Below are positions 15,734-23,795 of a DNA stretch of 42,921 bases, piece by piece. Position 1 is the first letter of the stretch; each line of letters begins with the position of its first letter. Origin of the DNA: an uncultured Lachnospiraceae bacterium (lineage in GTDB: Bacteria; Bacillota; Clostridia; Lachnospirales; Lachnospiraceae); assembly GCA_902801415.1 (NCBI GenBank), contig CADCIK010000021.1:1-42921 (forward strand), written 5' to 3'. Position numbers and translations under genes: made by a program. A model generated the notes under the pieces. It ran no database searches. It was given only the letters and a program-made list of their open reading frames with translations, and was not told where the DNA came from.

Positions 15734-16732
15734 TTACGTAATCGACACCTCCCCGCACAAACTCAGGTGGAAGTATTCCCGGATCTCCTGCGGATCCTCT
15801 GTCTGGCCAAGCACCCACATCAGCTTGGTGACAGCCGCTTCCGAAGTCATGTCGTAGGCCTGGATCGCGCCTGCTTCAAGCGCCCGGCGGCCGGTCTCGT
15901 AGACCTCCAGACTGCTGCCCTCGAACCGGCACTGCGTACCGACCAGGAAAGTCGCTCCATTCTCGATGAGACTGCGGATCTCGCTGATGAAATCGTGCTT
16001 GAGAAATGGCATACCGCCCAGGCCGAACGCCTCGATGTAGAAAGCCTTGTACCCTTTCTCCGCGTACATCCGCAGCACTTCCCTGTGCATGCCGGGGAAG
16101 AGCTTGATGACTGCCACGTCCGGGCAGTAGCGGTCCTGCAGCTTGAAAACGCCCTTCTTCACAGGCAGCATTCTCCGATTGATCTTCATGCCGATCGAAC
16201 TGATCTCCGCCACGTTCTCACAATTGATGCTGTCAAACGCGTCAAAACTCAGCGATCTCACCTTCGACGCCCTGCATCCCAGCATCACTTTCCTGTTGAA
16301 AGCGACGAACACGCCCGGGCACCCGCTCTGCGCCATGTAGATCGCGCACCGCAGGTTCTCCATCGCGTCCGCCACAGGATTGGAGATGGAAAGCTGGCTG
16401 CCGGTGATCACTACGGGGATGTTGATGTTTTGAAGCATGTACGACAACATGGACGAGGTGTACGCCAGCGTGTCGGTTCCATGGATCACCACAACTCCGT
16501 CAAAATATTCCCTCTGCAGACTGATAGCCTGCGCGAGGCGCGCCCAGTCCTCCGGAAAGATGTTGGCGCTGTCCAGCGACGAAAACTCCTGCATAGTAAG
16601 CTGCGCTTCGCCCGCCACGATGTGAAGCTCGCGCTCCATGGACTCCGTCGTCAGGCCCGGCGTCAGGCCGTGCTCCTTGGCAACGGATGCCAGCGTGCCG
16701 CCTGTATTCATAATAAGTACTCTTTTGCTCAT
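15734..16732 (-). CDS. ansA: L-asparaginase, type I (AnsA-like)
   Basis: A 332-residue enzyme that hydrolyses asparagine to aspartate and ammonia. The first catalytic motif is MNTGGTLAS (nucleophile Thr13), the second VVIHGTDTLAY (residues 82-91, Thr86/Asp87), and GSQLSISNPVADAMENL carries further active-site residues. There is no signal peptide, so it is a cytoplasmic type I enzyme. GAGGAAA lies 7 bp before the ATG. A GGGTTACCC palindrome and a family A hairpin lie directly upstream, and it is transcribed alone. Confidence 0.93.
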   Translation of the reverse strand: MSKRVLIMNTGGTLASVAKEHGLTPGLTTESMERELHIVAGEAQLTMQEFSSLDSANIFPEDWARLAQAISLQREYFDGVVVIHGTDTLAYTSSMLSYMLQNINIPVVITGSQLSISNPVADAMENLRCAIYMAQSGCPGVFVAFNRKVMLGCRASKVRSLSFDAFDSINCENVAEISSIGMKINRRMLPVKKGVFKLQDRYCPDVAVIKLFPGMHREVLRMYAEKGYKAFYIEAFGLGGMPFLKHDFISEIRSLIENGATFLVGTQCRFEGSSLEVYETGRRALEAGAIQAYDMTSEAAVTKLMWVLGQTEDPQEIREYFHLSLCGEVSIT

Positions 16733-16750
16733 TCCGCATTTCCTCAGTTC

Positions 16751-16773
16751 GACCGAAGGGTTACCCTTCGGTC
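16751..16773. repeat. Family C palindrome
   Basis: A 23-bp near-perfect palindrome with arms GACCGAAGGGT/ACCCTTCGGTC, 19 bp upstream of the asparaginase start. A looser copy (GATCATAGGG/CCCTTTGATC) lies at about 16859-16881. Confidence 0.8.
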
Positions 16774-16789
16774 TTCCAAATATACCTCG

Positions 16790-16851
16790 GATACGGGTCC
16801 TTCAGGGCTCCGCGCACAAGTGCTGAAAGTCGCCCTTCAGGACCCATATCC
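16790..16851 (-). repeat. Family A intergenic hairpin, copy 4
   Basis: Same unit as at 4576, starting 45 bp after the stop of the small HTH gene at 16896 and in that gene's direction. Confidence 0.88.
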
Positions 16852-16895
16852 TTGATAAGATCATAGGGTTACCCTTTGATCTTAGCGCAGTTATT

Positions 16896-17093
16896 TCATT
16901 CTTCGGTCCAGAACAGTTCGTCGAGGGTCTTGCCCAGGACTTTGCAGATCTTGATGCACAAGTTGATGGTCGGATTGTAGTCGCCCTTCTCGATCGCGCT
17001 GATCGTCTGGCGGGAGACGCCGACAGCCTCTGCAAGATCGGCCTGCGACATGTCCATGCCGGCCCTGGCCGCTTTCAATTTCAGGTTCTTCAT
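16896..17093 (-). CDS. Small XRE-family regulator
   Basis: Start at ATG 17093 (MKNLKLKAARAGM), which overlaps the stop of the preceding gene as ATGA; a longer frame reading upstream is just shadow of that gene. The 65-residue product is a single HTH (SQADLAEAVGVSRQTISAIEKGDYNPTI) of the YozG/YgzD type with the ending LGKTLDELFW. Translational coupling to a membrane protein suggests that the pair forms a small signalling or self-regulating unit, a common layout in Firmicutes. The target is unknown. Confidence 0.88.
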   Translation of the reverse strand: MKNLKLKAARAGMDMSQADLAEAVGVSRQTISAIEKGDYNPTINLCIKICKVLGKTLDELFWTEE

Positions 17094-17614
17094 GCGTCCT
17101 CCTCCCTGTCTGCCAGTTTTTTGGCAAGGCCGACTGCGCCGATCGCCGCAAACATCAGTCCGCAGAGAAGGTTGATCGTCTGCAGCTGGAATTTGCCGTC
17201 GACAAACAGCTCTCCGGCTTTCCAAGCCATGAACGCCGCGAGCAGGTTGAGAATGGACGCGGCCGTCACCAGGATGATGTACCTTTTCAGGTTCGTGTTC
17301 AGTCCGATGTATGCGTCCTTCCAGATGCAATAGCACGCCTGCACGGTAATTCCGACGAATATGCCAAAAAAGTGGATCACACTCTGCTCTGCCGGCAGCT
17401 CTATACCCATCGACAGCCAGCATACCAGCGCTTCATAGATCATCACCGCGTAAAACGCATATTTGTAAGCCTGGCCGCGCGCCAGCTTCTGCATCTCATC
17501 ATACTCGGTCCTGAGTTTCCTGTCACGGTTGACCGTCCTGACAATGATCAGCGCAAGCACTAATCCGACTGCTACACCTGTTGCAACACCAAACATTCTT
17601 GCTTCGTTATACAT
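17090..17614 (-). CDS. Membrane protein coupled to the small XRE regulator
   Basis: A 174-residue protein with about five hydrophobic segments (near residues 8-26, 50-70, 78-100, 111-131 and 142-164) and a positively charged loop after the first. It starts at an ATG 5 bp after GGAGG and its stop overlaps the HTH start by 4 bp (ATGA). I do not recognise a named family. Context suggests that it acts with the HTH protein, for instance by sequestering it at the membrane, but this is inference. Confidence 0.78.
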   Translation of the reverse strand: MYNEARMFGVATGVAVGLVLALIIVRTVNRDRKLRTEYDEMQKLARGQAYKYAFYAVMIYEALVCWLSMGIELPAEQSVIHFFGIFVGITVQACYCIWKDAYIGLNTNLKRYIILVTAASILNLLAAFMAWKAGELFVDGKFQLQTINLLCGLMFAAIGAVGLAKKLADREEDA

Positions 17615-17657
17615 ATCTGCCTCCTTTTACCGGGACACGGTTGTTTTCTTTAAGGAT

Positions 17658-17686
17658 ATGATATGCCTTCGATAGCATTATGTCAA
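17658..17686 (-). promoter_or_regulatory. Promoter of the membrane protein/HTH operon
   Basis: Minus strand TTGACA (plus 17681-17686), exactly 17 bp, TATCAT (plus 17658-17663). The start codon is at 17614, giving a leader of about 37 nt with GGAGG. It is one of the clearest promoters in the window. Confidence 0.75.
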
Positions 17687-17767
17687 GTATATCTTACATT
17701 TTATATGATATTAATTGCATTTTGTAAACCAATGCCACAGGCTATACAGTCTTGATCGCAAAGATCG

Positions 17768-17829
17768 GATATGGGTCCTTCAGGGCTCCGCGCACAAGTG
17801 CTGAAAGTCGCCCTTCCGGACCCATATCC
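17768..17829 (-). repeat. Family A intergenic hairpin, copy 5
   Basis: Same unit as at 4576 with CCTTCCGGACCC in the right arm. Here it follows a true terminator of the MerR gene. Confidence 0.88.
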
Positions 17830-17840
17830 TTACTTATTGA

Positions 17841-17959
17841 AAAAAACCGGAAGCCCTGTCCCAGACAGGGCTTCCACATCTGCGCTCCTCGTTGAGACCG
17901 AAGGGTAACCCTGCGGTCTCGAGCGCAGTTGTTAATGATCGAAGGGTAACCCTCCGGTC
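17841..17959 (-). terminator. Compound terminator/palindrome block after the MerR gene
   Basis: On the minus strand GGAAGCCCTGTC-TGG-GACAGGGCTTCC then GGTTTTTTT (plus 17841-17875) is a textbook terminator. Between it and the stop at 17964 are two family C palindromes (17897-17919 and 17937-17959, GGGTAACCC cores). The same GGAAGCCCTGTC hairpin recurs at 31132 and, in altered form, at 19676. Confidence 0.85.
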
Positions 17960-17963
17960 TTGG

Positions 17964-18689
17964 TCACTTGCAGTAGATCTCGATCGCCCGGTGTGCGAAC
18001 TCGGCTGTGCCTTCGCCGCCGTAGCTGTCGATGTTCTTCGTGAAGTCACCGCCGCCGGCGTACATTTTGCCGAGTCCGCTCAGGATCTCGTTCGTGCAGG
18101 TGTAAAAGTTCTGTGTGATATAGTCCTGCAGCTTCTTCACCAGCGCCTGCGCTCCTACAGAGCCCGGGTCCGCGTCCTTGATGGCCCCGAACTCGGAGAA
18201 GATATCCATCAGGCCAAGGGCAATGTTTTGATCCTGTTCGCGCGTCCGCCCCTTGGACTTCTCTTCAAATTCCCTGTAGGCCGGCGTCGTTCCCCAGGAG
18301 GCCTTCGCCTGCGCGGCGTACTCGTCGATTTTCTTTGTGTCAAATGCGTCGAATTTCAAATGTCTCACTCCTCTCAGTTTTAATCCTTTGGCAAGGTCGA
18401 TCAGGTTCTCGAGGTGCTCCTTCTTCAGTGTCAAAAGCTCGATCTGCTGCTCCAGCGCCTTACTCCGGTCAAAATCCGGACTCCCCACAATTTTCTTGAT
18501 GTCCTTCAGAGGGAATTCCAATTCTCTGAAGAGCAGGATCTGCTGCAGAGTCTCCAGCGCCGCGTCGTCATAGAGCCGGTACCCCGCTCCGGTGTACTCC
18601 GCCGGGTGCAGCAGCCCGATCTTGTCATAATACTGCAGGGTGCGTATACTCACGCCTGTCAGCTTGCTGACTTCGTTGACCGTCATCAT
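17964..18689 (-). CDS. MerR-family regulator with TipAS domain
   Basis: A 241-residue protein. Residues about 1-70 are a MerR HTH and wings (MTVNEVSKLTGVSIRTLQYYDKIGLLHP, GYRLYDDAALETL), about 72-115 a coiled coil for dimerisation, and about 125-241 a TipAS-type ligand domain (ASWGTTPAYREFEEKSKGRT and the closing TAEFAHRAIEIYC). TipAS proteins bind thiopeptide or other bulky compounds and activate promoters with long spacers. GGAGG lies about 9 bp before the first ATG. Its own promoter has a 19-bp spacer, which fits autoregulation. No obvious resistance gene lies next to it, though a MATE pump is 4 kb away. Confidence 0.9.
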   Translation of the reverse strand: MMTVNEVSKLTGVSIRTLQYYDKIGLLHPAEYTGAGYRLYDDAALETLQQILLFRELEFPLKDIKKIVGSPDFDRSKALEQQIELLTLKKEHLENLIDLAKGLKLRGVRHLKFDAFDTKKIDEYAAQAKASWGTTPAYREFEEKSKGRTREQDQNIALGLMDIFSEFGAIKDADPGSVGAQALVKKLQDYITQNFYTCTNEILSGLGKMYAGGGDFTKNIDSYGGEGTAEFAHRAIEIYCK

Positions 18690-18721
18690 AGTTTGTCACC
18701 TCCATTGCTTTCGGTATGATA

Positions 18722-18752
18722 ACAATAAACTATGACGTTACGTAGGAGTCAA
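18722..18752 (-). promoter_or_regulatory. MerR-type promoter with 19-bp spacer
   Basis: Minus strand TTGACT (plus 18747-18752), 19 bp, TATTGT (plus 18722-18727). The spacer CCTACGTAACGTCATAGTT contains an imperfect dyad around ACGTAACGT. A 19-bp spacer with a dyad is the hallmark of promoters controlled by MerR proteins, and it drives the MerR gene itself. Confidence 0.6.
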
Positions 18753-18767
18753 GGGGTTTCGTTAAAA

Positions 18768-18796
18768 AAAGACCGCAGGGTAACCCTGTGATCTCG
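18768..18796 (-). terminator. Family C hairpin with T tract
   Basis: Minus strand arms GATCACAGGG/CCCTGCGGTC followed by TTTTTTT. It lies between the lipoprotein terminator and the MerR promoter and would insulate the MerR promoter. Confidence 0.7.
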
Positions 18797-18810
18797 TTTT
18801 GCATAAATCG

Positions 18811-18872
18811 GATATGGGTCCTTCAGAGCTCCGCGCACAAGTGCTGAAAGTCGCTCTTCCGGACCCATATCC
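18811..18872 (-). repeat. Family A intergenic hairpin, copy 6
   Basis: Same unit as at 4576. One arm change (CAGAGCT for CAGGGCT) is matched by a change in the other arm (CGCTCTTCC for CGCCCTTCC), so pairing is kept. Confidence 0.88.
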
Positions 18873-18883
18873 TTACTTAATTG

Positions 18884-18912
18884 AAAAAGACCGCAGGGTT
18901 ACCCTGCGGTCG
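18884..18912 (-). terminator. Family C hairpin acting as terminator of the lipoprotein gene
   Basis: Minus strand perfect palindrome with arms GACCGCAGGGT/ACCCTGCGGTC followed by TTTTTC, 17 bp after the stop at 18929. Confidence 0.8.
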
Positions 18913-18928
18913 CGCACCAGCAATCAGA

Positions 18929-19576
18929 TCAGTCCATATTTGCCGCGTCGCCGATTCCATCGTAGGTAACGGATGTGATGGGCAGGTCTTTGAACGCCTC
19001 ATAGAAGTCAAAGTCGTCGCTGTTGACCATTGGCTCGCCGTCATACGCGAACTTGACGATGTACGCAAACGGCCCGTGGTTCAGGCCGGCCTCCATCTCA
19101 TCCAGGTTATAGTAGTAGTAATCCCAGCCGTCATCGAAGAGGTCCTGTCCTGTTTTGCCGACGAGCTTGTCCAGCTCCTCCTGACTGGGGATCTGCTCGG
19201 TGAGATTCTCCAGTCTTGCGACTTCGAGCGGGGAGACCAAGTCGCGGACCTTCTGATCCTTGTCCTCGTCGTCAAACTCGATGGCCCAGACAGCCTCCGA
19301 GACGTCCGCCGGCATGTCCGCCACCGCGCGGTAGCACACATCGCCCACGTAGAAGACGTAGATATACGTCGTGTCCGTATATAAATCCTGATAATTATCT
19401 TCGTCAGCCGCCGCGAAGACATCTCCCATGGTCTTCACCTCAGCCGGGTCAAAAGATACAGCGGCGCTGCTCTCTTCACCACCGCCGCTTCCGTTTCCAT
19501 TTCCGGAACTGCCGCAGCCGGCGAATACTGCCAGTACCATTGCAATTACTAAGATCAGTGCTAATTTCTTTCTCAT
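18929..19576 (-). CDS. Predicted secreted lipoprotein of unknown function
   Basis: A 215-residue protein with a lipoprotein signal peptide: MRKKLALILVIAMVLAVFAGC, Cys21 being the lipidated residue, then a Ser/Gly/Asn linker (22-40). The mature part is very acidic (many Asp/Glu/Tyr, e.g. YYYYNLDEMEAG) and has no domain I recognise. AAAGGAG lies 7 bp before the ATG. It is transcribed alone with its own terminator. A solute-binding or cell-surface role is possible but not shown. Confidence 0.8.
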   Translation of the reverse strand: MRKKLALILVIAMVLAVFAGCGSSGNGNGSGGGEESSAAVSFDPAEVKTMGDVFAAADEDNYQDLYTDTTYIYVFYVGDVCYRAVADMPADVSEAVWAIEFDDEDKDQKVRDLVSPLEVARLENLTEQIPSQEELDKLVGKTGQDLFDDGWDYYYYNLDEMEAGLNHGPFAYIVKFAYDGEPMVNSDDFDFYEAFKDLPITSVTYDGIGDAANMD

Positions 19577-19597
19577 TTTTAACTCCTTTCTTTGGTG

Positions 19598-19745
19598 ATC
19601 ACAGGGTTACCCTGCGGTTACGGTTTCAGGCTTTAGCGATCACAGGGTTACCCTGCGGTCGCGGTCTCGATACGCCGGAAGCCTTGCCTTGGGCAGGGCT
19701 TCCACAGCTGCGCTCACAACGAGAGCGCTGCTGTTCCCTGCGGTC
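19598..19745. repeat. Family C palindromes and a GGAAGCC hairpin upstream of the lipoprotein
   Basis: Two GATCACAGGGTTACCCTGCG units (about 19598 and 19637), then GGAAGCCTTGCC/GGGCAGGGCTTCC (about 19677-19703) and a partial CCCTGCGGTCAC fill the gap to the thpR stop. Confidence 0.75.
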
Positions 19746-19751
19746 ACAGTG

Positions 19752-20261
19752 TCAGGCCTTGCCGCCCAGATCGACCGAGAAGATCTCGGTATATACCTGC
19801 TTCCCATTCTTCTGTTCTGATTTCATGAGGGAAACCTTCTTGACAGTCATGTCTGCCTTGGGCGGAGAGACTTTTTTCCAGGGGCCGCCCATGTTGCGGA
19901 TGATCGTTACGTGCGGCACGAATTTCTTGCGGTCGTAAGGGATCTGCGCCTCGTCGAGTGCTGTTCCGACGTATTTAGCCAGTTTGTTCAAGCCCTGGTT
20001 GCCCTTGATGCCGACCCACAAGAGGTTGTCAAAAACGCCCATCTCCGCGAAGGCCATGCGGAAAGGTTTGCAGGACAGTGTCTGCATCGCTGTTTTGACA
20101 GAGGAAGCGTCTTTGGTCTCGCCGATAAAGGCCAGCGTGACATGCAGGTTCTGCGCGGGCACATAGCTGCCCCGCACGTCGGCTTTCTTGAGCTCGTGCA
20201 TGGTGCCGGTTACCGCCTTCTTCATATCATCGGAAAGCATGATCGCAATAAAAAGTCTCAT
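19752..20261 (-). CDS. thpR: RNA 2',3'-cyclic phosphodiesterase (LigT/2'-5' RNA ligase family)
   Basis: A 169-residue two-histidine phosphoesterase. The two HxT motifs are NLHVTLAFIG (His40, Thr42) and FVPHVTIIRN (His117, Thr119), and the N-terminus MRLFIAIMLSDDMKK is typical. The family opens 2',3'-cyclic phosphate ends of RNA and can also join tRNA halves through 2'-5' bonds in vitro. GGAGGG lies 8 bp before the ATG. It is a single-gene unit. Its role fits RNA end metabolism; a link to the DUF2828 RNA locus 7 kb away would be speculation. Confidence 0.92.
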   Translation of the reverse strand: MRLFIAIMLSDDMKKAVTGTMHELKKADVRGSYVPAQNLHVTLAFIGETKDASSVKTAMQTLSCKPFRMAFAEMGVFDNLLWVGIKGNQGLNKLAKYVGTALDEAQIPYDRKKFVPHVTIIRNMGGPWKKVSPPKADMTVKKVSLMKSEQKNGKQVYTEIFSVDLGGKA

Positions 20262-20323
20262 GTCGGGTCCCTCCTGTTATCGATCGCCGGTCCTGTCCCT
20301 GCGATCAGTTCATTAAGAGTTCG

Positions 20324-20385
20324 GATACGGGCCCTTCAGGGCTCCGCGCACAAGTGCTGAAAGTCGCCCTTCCGGGTCCATATCC
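20324..20385 (-). repeat. Family A intergenic hairpin, copy 7
   Basis: Same unit as at 4576, beginning only 13 bp after the stop of the CPBP gene at 20398. It is the last family A copy; beyond it family B takes over. Confidence 0.88.
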
Positions 20386-20397
20386 TTACATTTTGAA

Positions 20398-21285
20398 TCA
20401 ATCCTTGCTCCGCACCGCCAGCACTGCCGCGAACGCCAGGATCGGCAGACCTGCAATGAGTCCGTTGGGCGCCGGCCCCAGGAGTCTCGTGGTGCCGCTG
20501 TAAACCGAGCACATTACCAGGGGCACCGTCGCCGCCGCGTTGATCGCCCCGTGAAGGATTGCCGGCATCCAGATGTTTCCGCTCCGCTCGTACAGCCAGT
20601 CGCACAGAATTCCCAGCCCGACTGTGAAGACACAGAAAAGCAGCATTCCCACTACCGGGAAGCCAAAATATCCAAACCCATACTCATATCCGATCAGCCA
20701 GATGAGCGGCCAGTGCCACGCGCCCCAAATGATTCCGCCCAGGAGCCAGCCTTTCTTGTGTCCGTATTTTGACTTTAATTGCGGATAAAGGAAGCCGCGC
20801 CAGCCGACCTCTTCGCCAAATGCAAAGACCGAATTGATCAGCGGGGCATACGTGACGCAGGCCAGAATACTGCTGAGAATATATGTACGATATGAAATGC
20901 CCTGCGCAGCCAGCTGGTCGAGCGCTGCCTGCCCGCCGTTGTCTGCCAGGTAAGCGCCGGTCAGGTCAAAATGCCCCGGGAAGACCAGAAAATACAAGGC
21001 CGTACCGATCGCAGTCAGGATTGCGGGCAGAAACCACGCGAGCAGGATCGTCTTGTAATTCCTGCGGATATGCAGCTTCTTCCACTCCATGCCCTCGGCC
21101 TTCCCGCCGGAAAGCTTGACGCCGAGCAGAGGAACAAACATCATCGCGGCCATGATCATCTGCCCGATGGCGCTGCCCCCGTTCCGGTACAGCATCGCAA
21201 CCGCAATCTGAATGATATAGGCAATGCCGAACGTGTATGCCAGATACTTGATCACCTGCGGCTTGTTGAATTCTACAGTCTGCAT
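20398..21285 (-). CDS. CPBP family intramembrane metalloprotease (second)
   Basis: A 295-residue membrane protein with about eight hydrophobic segments. CPBP motifs are GEEVGWRGFLYP (Glu158-Glu159), IIWGAWHWPLIW (His near 186) and ILHGAINAAAT (His near 243). It belongs to a different branch from the protease at 10012 (the GWRG/WHxP type). Such proteins are glutamate intramembrane proteases; substrate unknown. AAAGGAGG lies 8 bp before the ATG, and a family B repeat lies immediately upstream of that site. Confidence 0.9.
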   Translation of the reverse strand: MQTVEFNKPQVIKYLAYTFGIAYIIQIAVAMLYRNGGSAIGQMIMAAMMFVPLLGVKLSGGKAEGMEWKKLHIRRNYKTILLAWFLPAILTAIGTALYFLVFPGHFDLTGAYLADNGGQAALDQLAAQGISYRTYILSSILACVTYAPLINSVFAFGEEVGWRGFLYPQLKSKYGHKKGWLLGGIIWGAWHWPLIWLIGYEYGFGYFGFPVVGMLLFCVFTVGLGILCDWLYERSGNIWMPAILHGAINAAATVPLVMCSVYSGTTRLLGPAPNGLIAGLPILAFAAVLAVRSKD

Positions 21286-21302
21286 TTTTGTTCCTCCTTT
21301 GG

Positions 21303-21383
21303 GTGGGGTCTGACCCCATTACAGAATTGCTACGTCACGTAATGTTGTCGTAATGGGGTCTGACCCCATTACGTATTTGTTAA
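21303..21383. repeat. Family B palindromic repeat, copy 1
   Basis: Two GGGGTCTGACCCCATTAC units about 53 bp apart, with AATTGTTAC-like AT-rich sequence between. Each unit holds the 13-bp palindrome GGGGTC-T-GACCCC. It sits directly 5' of the ribosome binding site of the CPBP gene. Confidence 0.9.
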
Positions 21384-21451
21384 CTGCGCTCCTCATTGTG
21401 AGCGCCGTTGCTGGCTGCCCCGCAGTCACGACTCCTGCCCGCTTCTCATAA

Positions 21452-22174
21452 TCAGTTTTCCAGCAGCCTTCGCAGGATCTGCTCCCTGTTATTGATGAAC
21501 ATTTCCGTCACCTGATAGCTGTCCGTCTCCTCGTATTCGATCGGGTGGACCGGTCCGCCATCGAAGCTCAGAATCTCAGCGCCCGGCAGCCCCAGAAGGA
21601 TCGGTGAATGTGTGACGATGAAGAACTGGGCCCCTCCGCAGGCGCAGCGGTCGATCTCCACCAACAAAGTCAGCTGCCGCTGCGGAGAAAGGGCTGCCTC
21701 CGGCTCATCCAGAAAATACAATCCGCCGGGGCGGAAGCTGTTCTGCGCCAGCGCCAAAAAACTCTCCCCGTGCGACTTCTCGTGGAAATGCTGAGGCCTT
21801 CCGCCGGGTCCCCTGCTGTACTCATCTTCTTTCGTCGCCACGTTGTAAAAGCTCTCCGCGCGCAGGAAATAGCCCCATCGGGCACTCCGCACGCCCCTCC
21901 GCAGTCGAATTGCGCCGCATAGTTCGGAGTGCGAGTCATACGTAGAAAAGTTGTAGTTCCGGGATCCGCCTTCCGGATTAAAGCCGCTGGCGATCGCCAT
22001 CGCCTCCAGCAGCGTAGATTTTCCGCTGCCGTTCTCGCCGACGAAAAACGTCACATTATGGGTGAAGCGGATCTCGTCGACGCCGCTGAGCGCGGGGATG
22101 GTGCGCAGATAGCTGTATTGCGCTATTTTGGCCCAGTCGATCATTACACCGCCGATCAGCTGCTTTTCTAACAT
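21452..22174 (-). CDS. Stand-alone AAA-type ATPase (predicted ATP-binding, ABC/SMC-like)
   Basis: A 240-residue protein with Walker A FFVGENGSGKSTLLEA (about 43-58), an ABC-like signature region HGESFLALAQNSF (about 136-148), Walker B GLYFLDEPEAALSP (about 152-165) and the switch histidine FFIVTHSPIL. It lacks the long insert of SMC and the endonuclease part of OLD proteins. The family is common as single genes and its role is unknown; some relatives act in toxin-antitoxin or phage defence pairs, but no partner gene is present here. GGAG lies 9 bp before the ATG. Confidence 0.85.
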   Translation of the reverse strand: MLEKQLIGGVMIDWAKIAQYSYLRTIPALSGVDEIRFTHNVTFFVGENGSGKSTLLEAMAIASGFNPEGGSRNYNFSTYDSHSELCGAIRLRRGVRSARWGYFLRAESFYNVATKEDEYSRGPGGRPQHFHEKSHGESFLALAQNSFRPGGLYFLDEPEAALSPQRQLTLLVEIDRCACGGAQFFIVTHSPILLGLPGAEILSFDGGPVHPIEYEETDSYQVTEMFINNREQILRRLLEN

Positions 22175-22193
22175 ACTGCAGGTCTCCTAAACG

Positions 22194-22263
22194 GGTGGGG
22201 TCTGACCCCATTACATAATTGTTACATCCCTGTAATGGGGTCAGACCCCATTACAAAATTGTT
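22194..22263. repeat. Family B palindromic repeat, copy 2
   Basis: GTGGGGTCTGACCCCATTAC and TGTAATGGGGTCAGACCCCA in head-to-head arrangement; fills the whole 14-bp to 20-bp margins between the MATE stop and the ATPase ribosome binding site. Confidence 0.9.
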
Positions 22264-22276
22264 GCGGGCAGCTGTT

Positions 22277-23668
22277 CTACACCGTGATATCCCGGATCCA
22301 GACGCCTCTATTGACGAGCGTTAGGCCGATGCCGACCTTGAGCAGCTCGCTGCCCGTCACCAGCGCGTACATGGGCACGATCGGGATCTGCGTGTAGTGC
22401 GCCAGGAAAAAGGCCGCCGGGATGGATACCACCCAGCAGAAGAAAGAGTCAAAGAGGAAGGTGATCCATGTTTTGCCGCCGGAGCGGATGATAAAGTAGG
22501 ACGCGTTGTTAAAAGCTTGAATAGGCATGATGCAGGCGGTTACGCATATGAGCCTGGTCGCCAGCGCGCGGATCTCACCGCTTGTGTTGTAGATCCGCGG
22601 GAACACTATGGAGAGCGAGACCATGATGAGCGACGAGATCATGCACAGGAATACCGAGAACAAAGTCAGTTTCCAGGCCTCTTCTATGAGATCGTCGGAG
22701 CGCGATTCACCCCATTCGCCTAGTTTTTGACCGATAATGATGGCAGTCGCTGATCCCATGGCGATGAACGCGACATTGAACACGTTGGCCAGCGTGTGCG
22801 AAATGTTGAGCGACGAGACCACTGACAGGCCGCGCACGCTGTAGCACTGCGTCAGCGTCGCGATTCCGCCGGACCAGAGCGCCTCGTTGAGGAGGAGCGG
22901 CAGGCCTTTCCGGATGCAGCTGACCGTCAGCTCAGCAGGCACGTACATGCTGCGCAGCGCACCGACCACGAACGGCACCCGGGCGGCATGCGTGTGCGCC
23001 CACACAACGATATAAGTGAGCTCCACGAACCGCGCGATCACGGTTGCCATCGCTGCACCGACGACTCCTAACGCCGGCGCGCCGAGCTTCCCGAAGATCA
23101 AAATATAGTTCCCCACAAGGTTCACTCCCACCGAGATGAAGGACGCGATCATAGGCGCGACCGTCTCGCCATAGGAACGGATCGTCGTGTCGTATGCCTG
23201 TGTGAGCGCGAAGGGCAGGAAGCCGATGCACATCACTGAGAGATATTGCATGGCGGCGCGCATAGTCGCTTCCACAGAACCACCGCCGCCGTCTTCGTGC
23301 AGATAAAGGTTGACCAACGGTCTGCCAAAATTCATGAAAACGCCGATTCCCGCTACTACGAGCAGAAAGGACAGTATGATCTGCAGGCGGAAAGTCCTGC
23401 GGACGCCTTCGTCGTCCTCTTTGCCGCAATACTGTGCCGTAAAGATTCCGATTCCCGACAAGCCGCCGAACACGCACAGATTCCACACAAACAGAAGGGA
23501 GTTCACGACTGAAACTCCCGTCATCGGATCCGTGCCGATCCGTCCTACCATGATGTTATCGAGCATGTTCACGAAATTGGTGATGCCGTTCTGAAGCATG
23601 ATCGGAAGGGCGATCAGCATCGTGTGCTCTATGAAGTTCTTTTCAAATGTCGATCTCAGCAGCTTCAT
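22277..23668 (-). CDS. MATE family multidrug/cation antiporter
   Basis: A 463-residue protein with twelve predicted membrane helices in two related halves (MATE repeats starting near residues 15 and 245). The conserved start TMLIALPIMLQNGITNFVNMLDNIMVGRIG is typical, as is SNILIFG-like NYILIFGKLGAPALGVVGAA near 195. MATE proteins export cationic drugs or metabolites using Na+ or H+. The gene has no visible Shine-Dalgarno sequence: a family B repeat ends only 9 bp before the ATG. It is transcribed alone. Confidence 0.93.
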   Translation of the reverse strand: MKLLRSTFEKNFIEHTMLIALPIMLQNGITNFVNMLDNIMVGRIGTDPMTGVSVVNSLLFVWNLCVFGGLSGIGIFTAQYCGKEDDEGVRRTFRLQIILSFLLVVAGIGVFMNFGRPLVNLYLHEDGGGGSVEATMRAAMQYLSVMCIGFLPFALTQAYDTTIRSYGETVAPMIASFISVGVNLVGNYILIFGKLGAPALGVVGAAMATVIARFVELTYIVVWAHTHAARVPFVVGALRSMYVPAELTVSCIRKGLPLLLNEALWSGGIATLTQCYSVRGLSVVSSLNISHTLANVFNVAFIAMGSATAIIIGQKLGEWGESRSDDLIEEAWKLTLFSVFLCMISSLIMVSLSIVFPRIYNTSGEIRALATRLICVTACIMPIQAFNNASYFIIRSGGKTWITFLFDSFFCWVVSIPAAFFLAHYTQIPIVPMYALVTGSELLKVGIGLTLVNRGVWIRDITV

Positions 23669-23676
23669 ATGTGTCG

Positions 23677-23760
23677 GGTGGGGTCTGACCCCATTACGGT
23701 CTCATTACGGAATTATTATATCACTGTAATGGGGTCAGACCCCATTACATAATTGTTACG
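23677..23760. repeat. Family B palindromic repeat, copy 3
   Basis: Two palindromes (23681 and about 23730) with an extra ATTACGG-like duplication in the spacer. Its edge is 9 bp from the MATE start codon. Confidence 0.88.
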
Positions 23761-23795
23761 CAGGTCTCGGATACGGATCCCGCATCGATCAAGTA

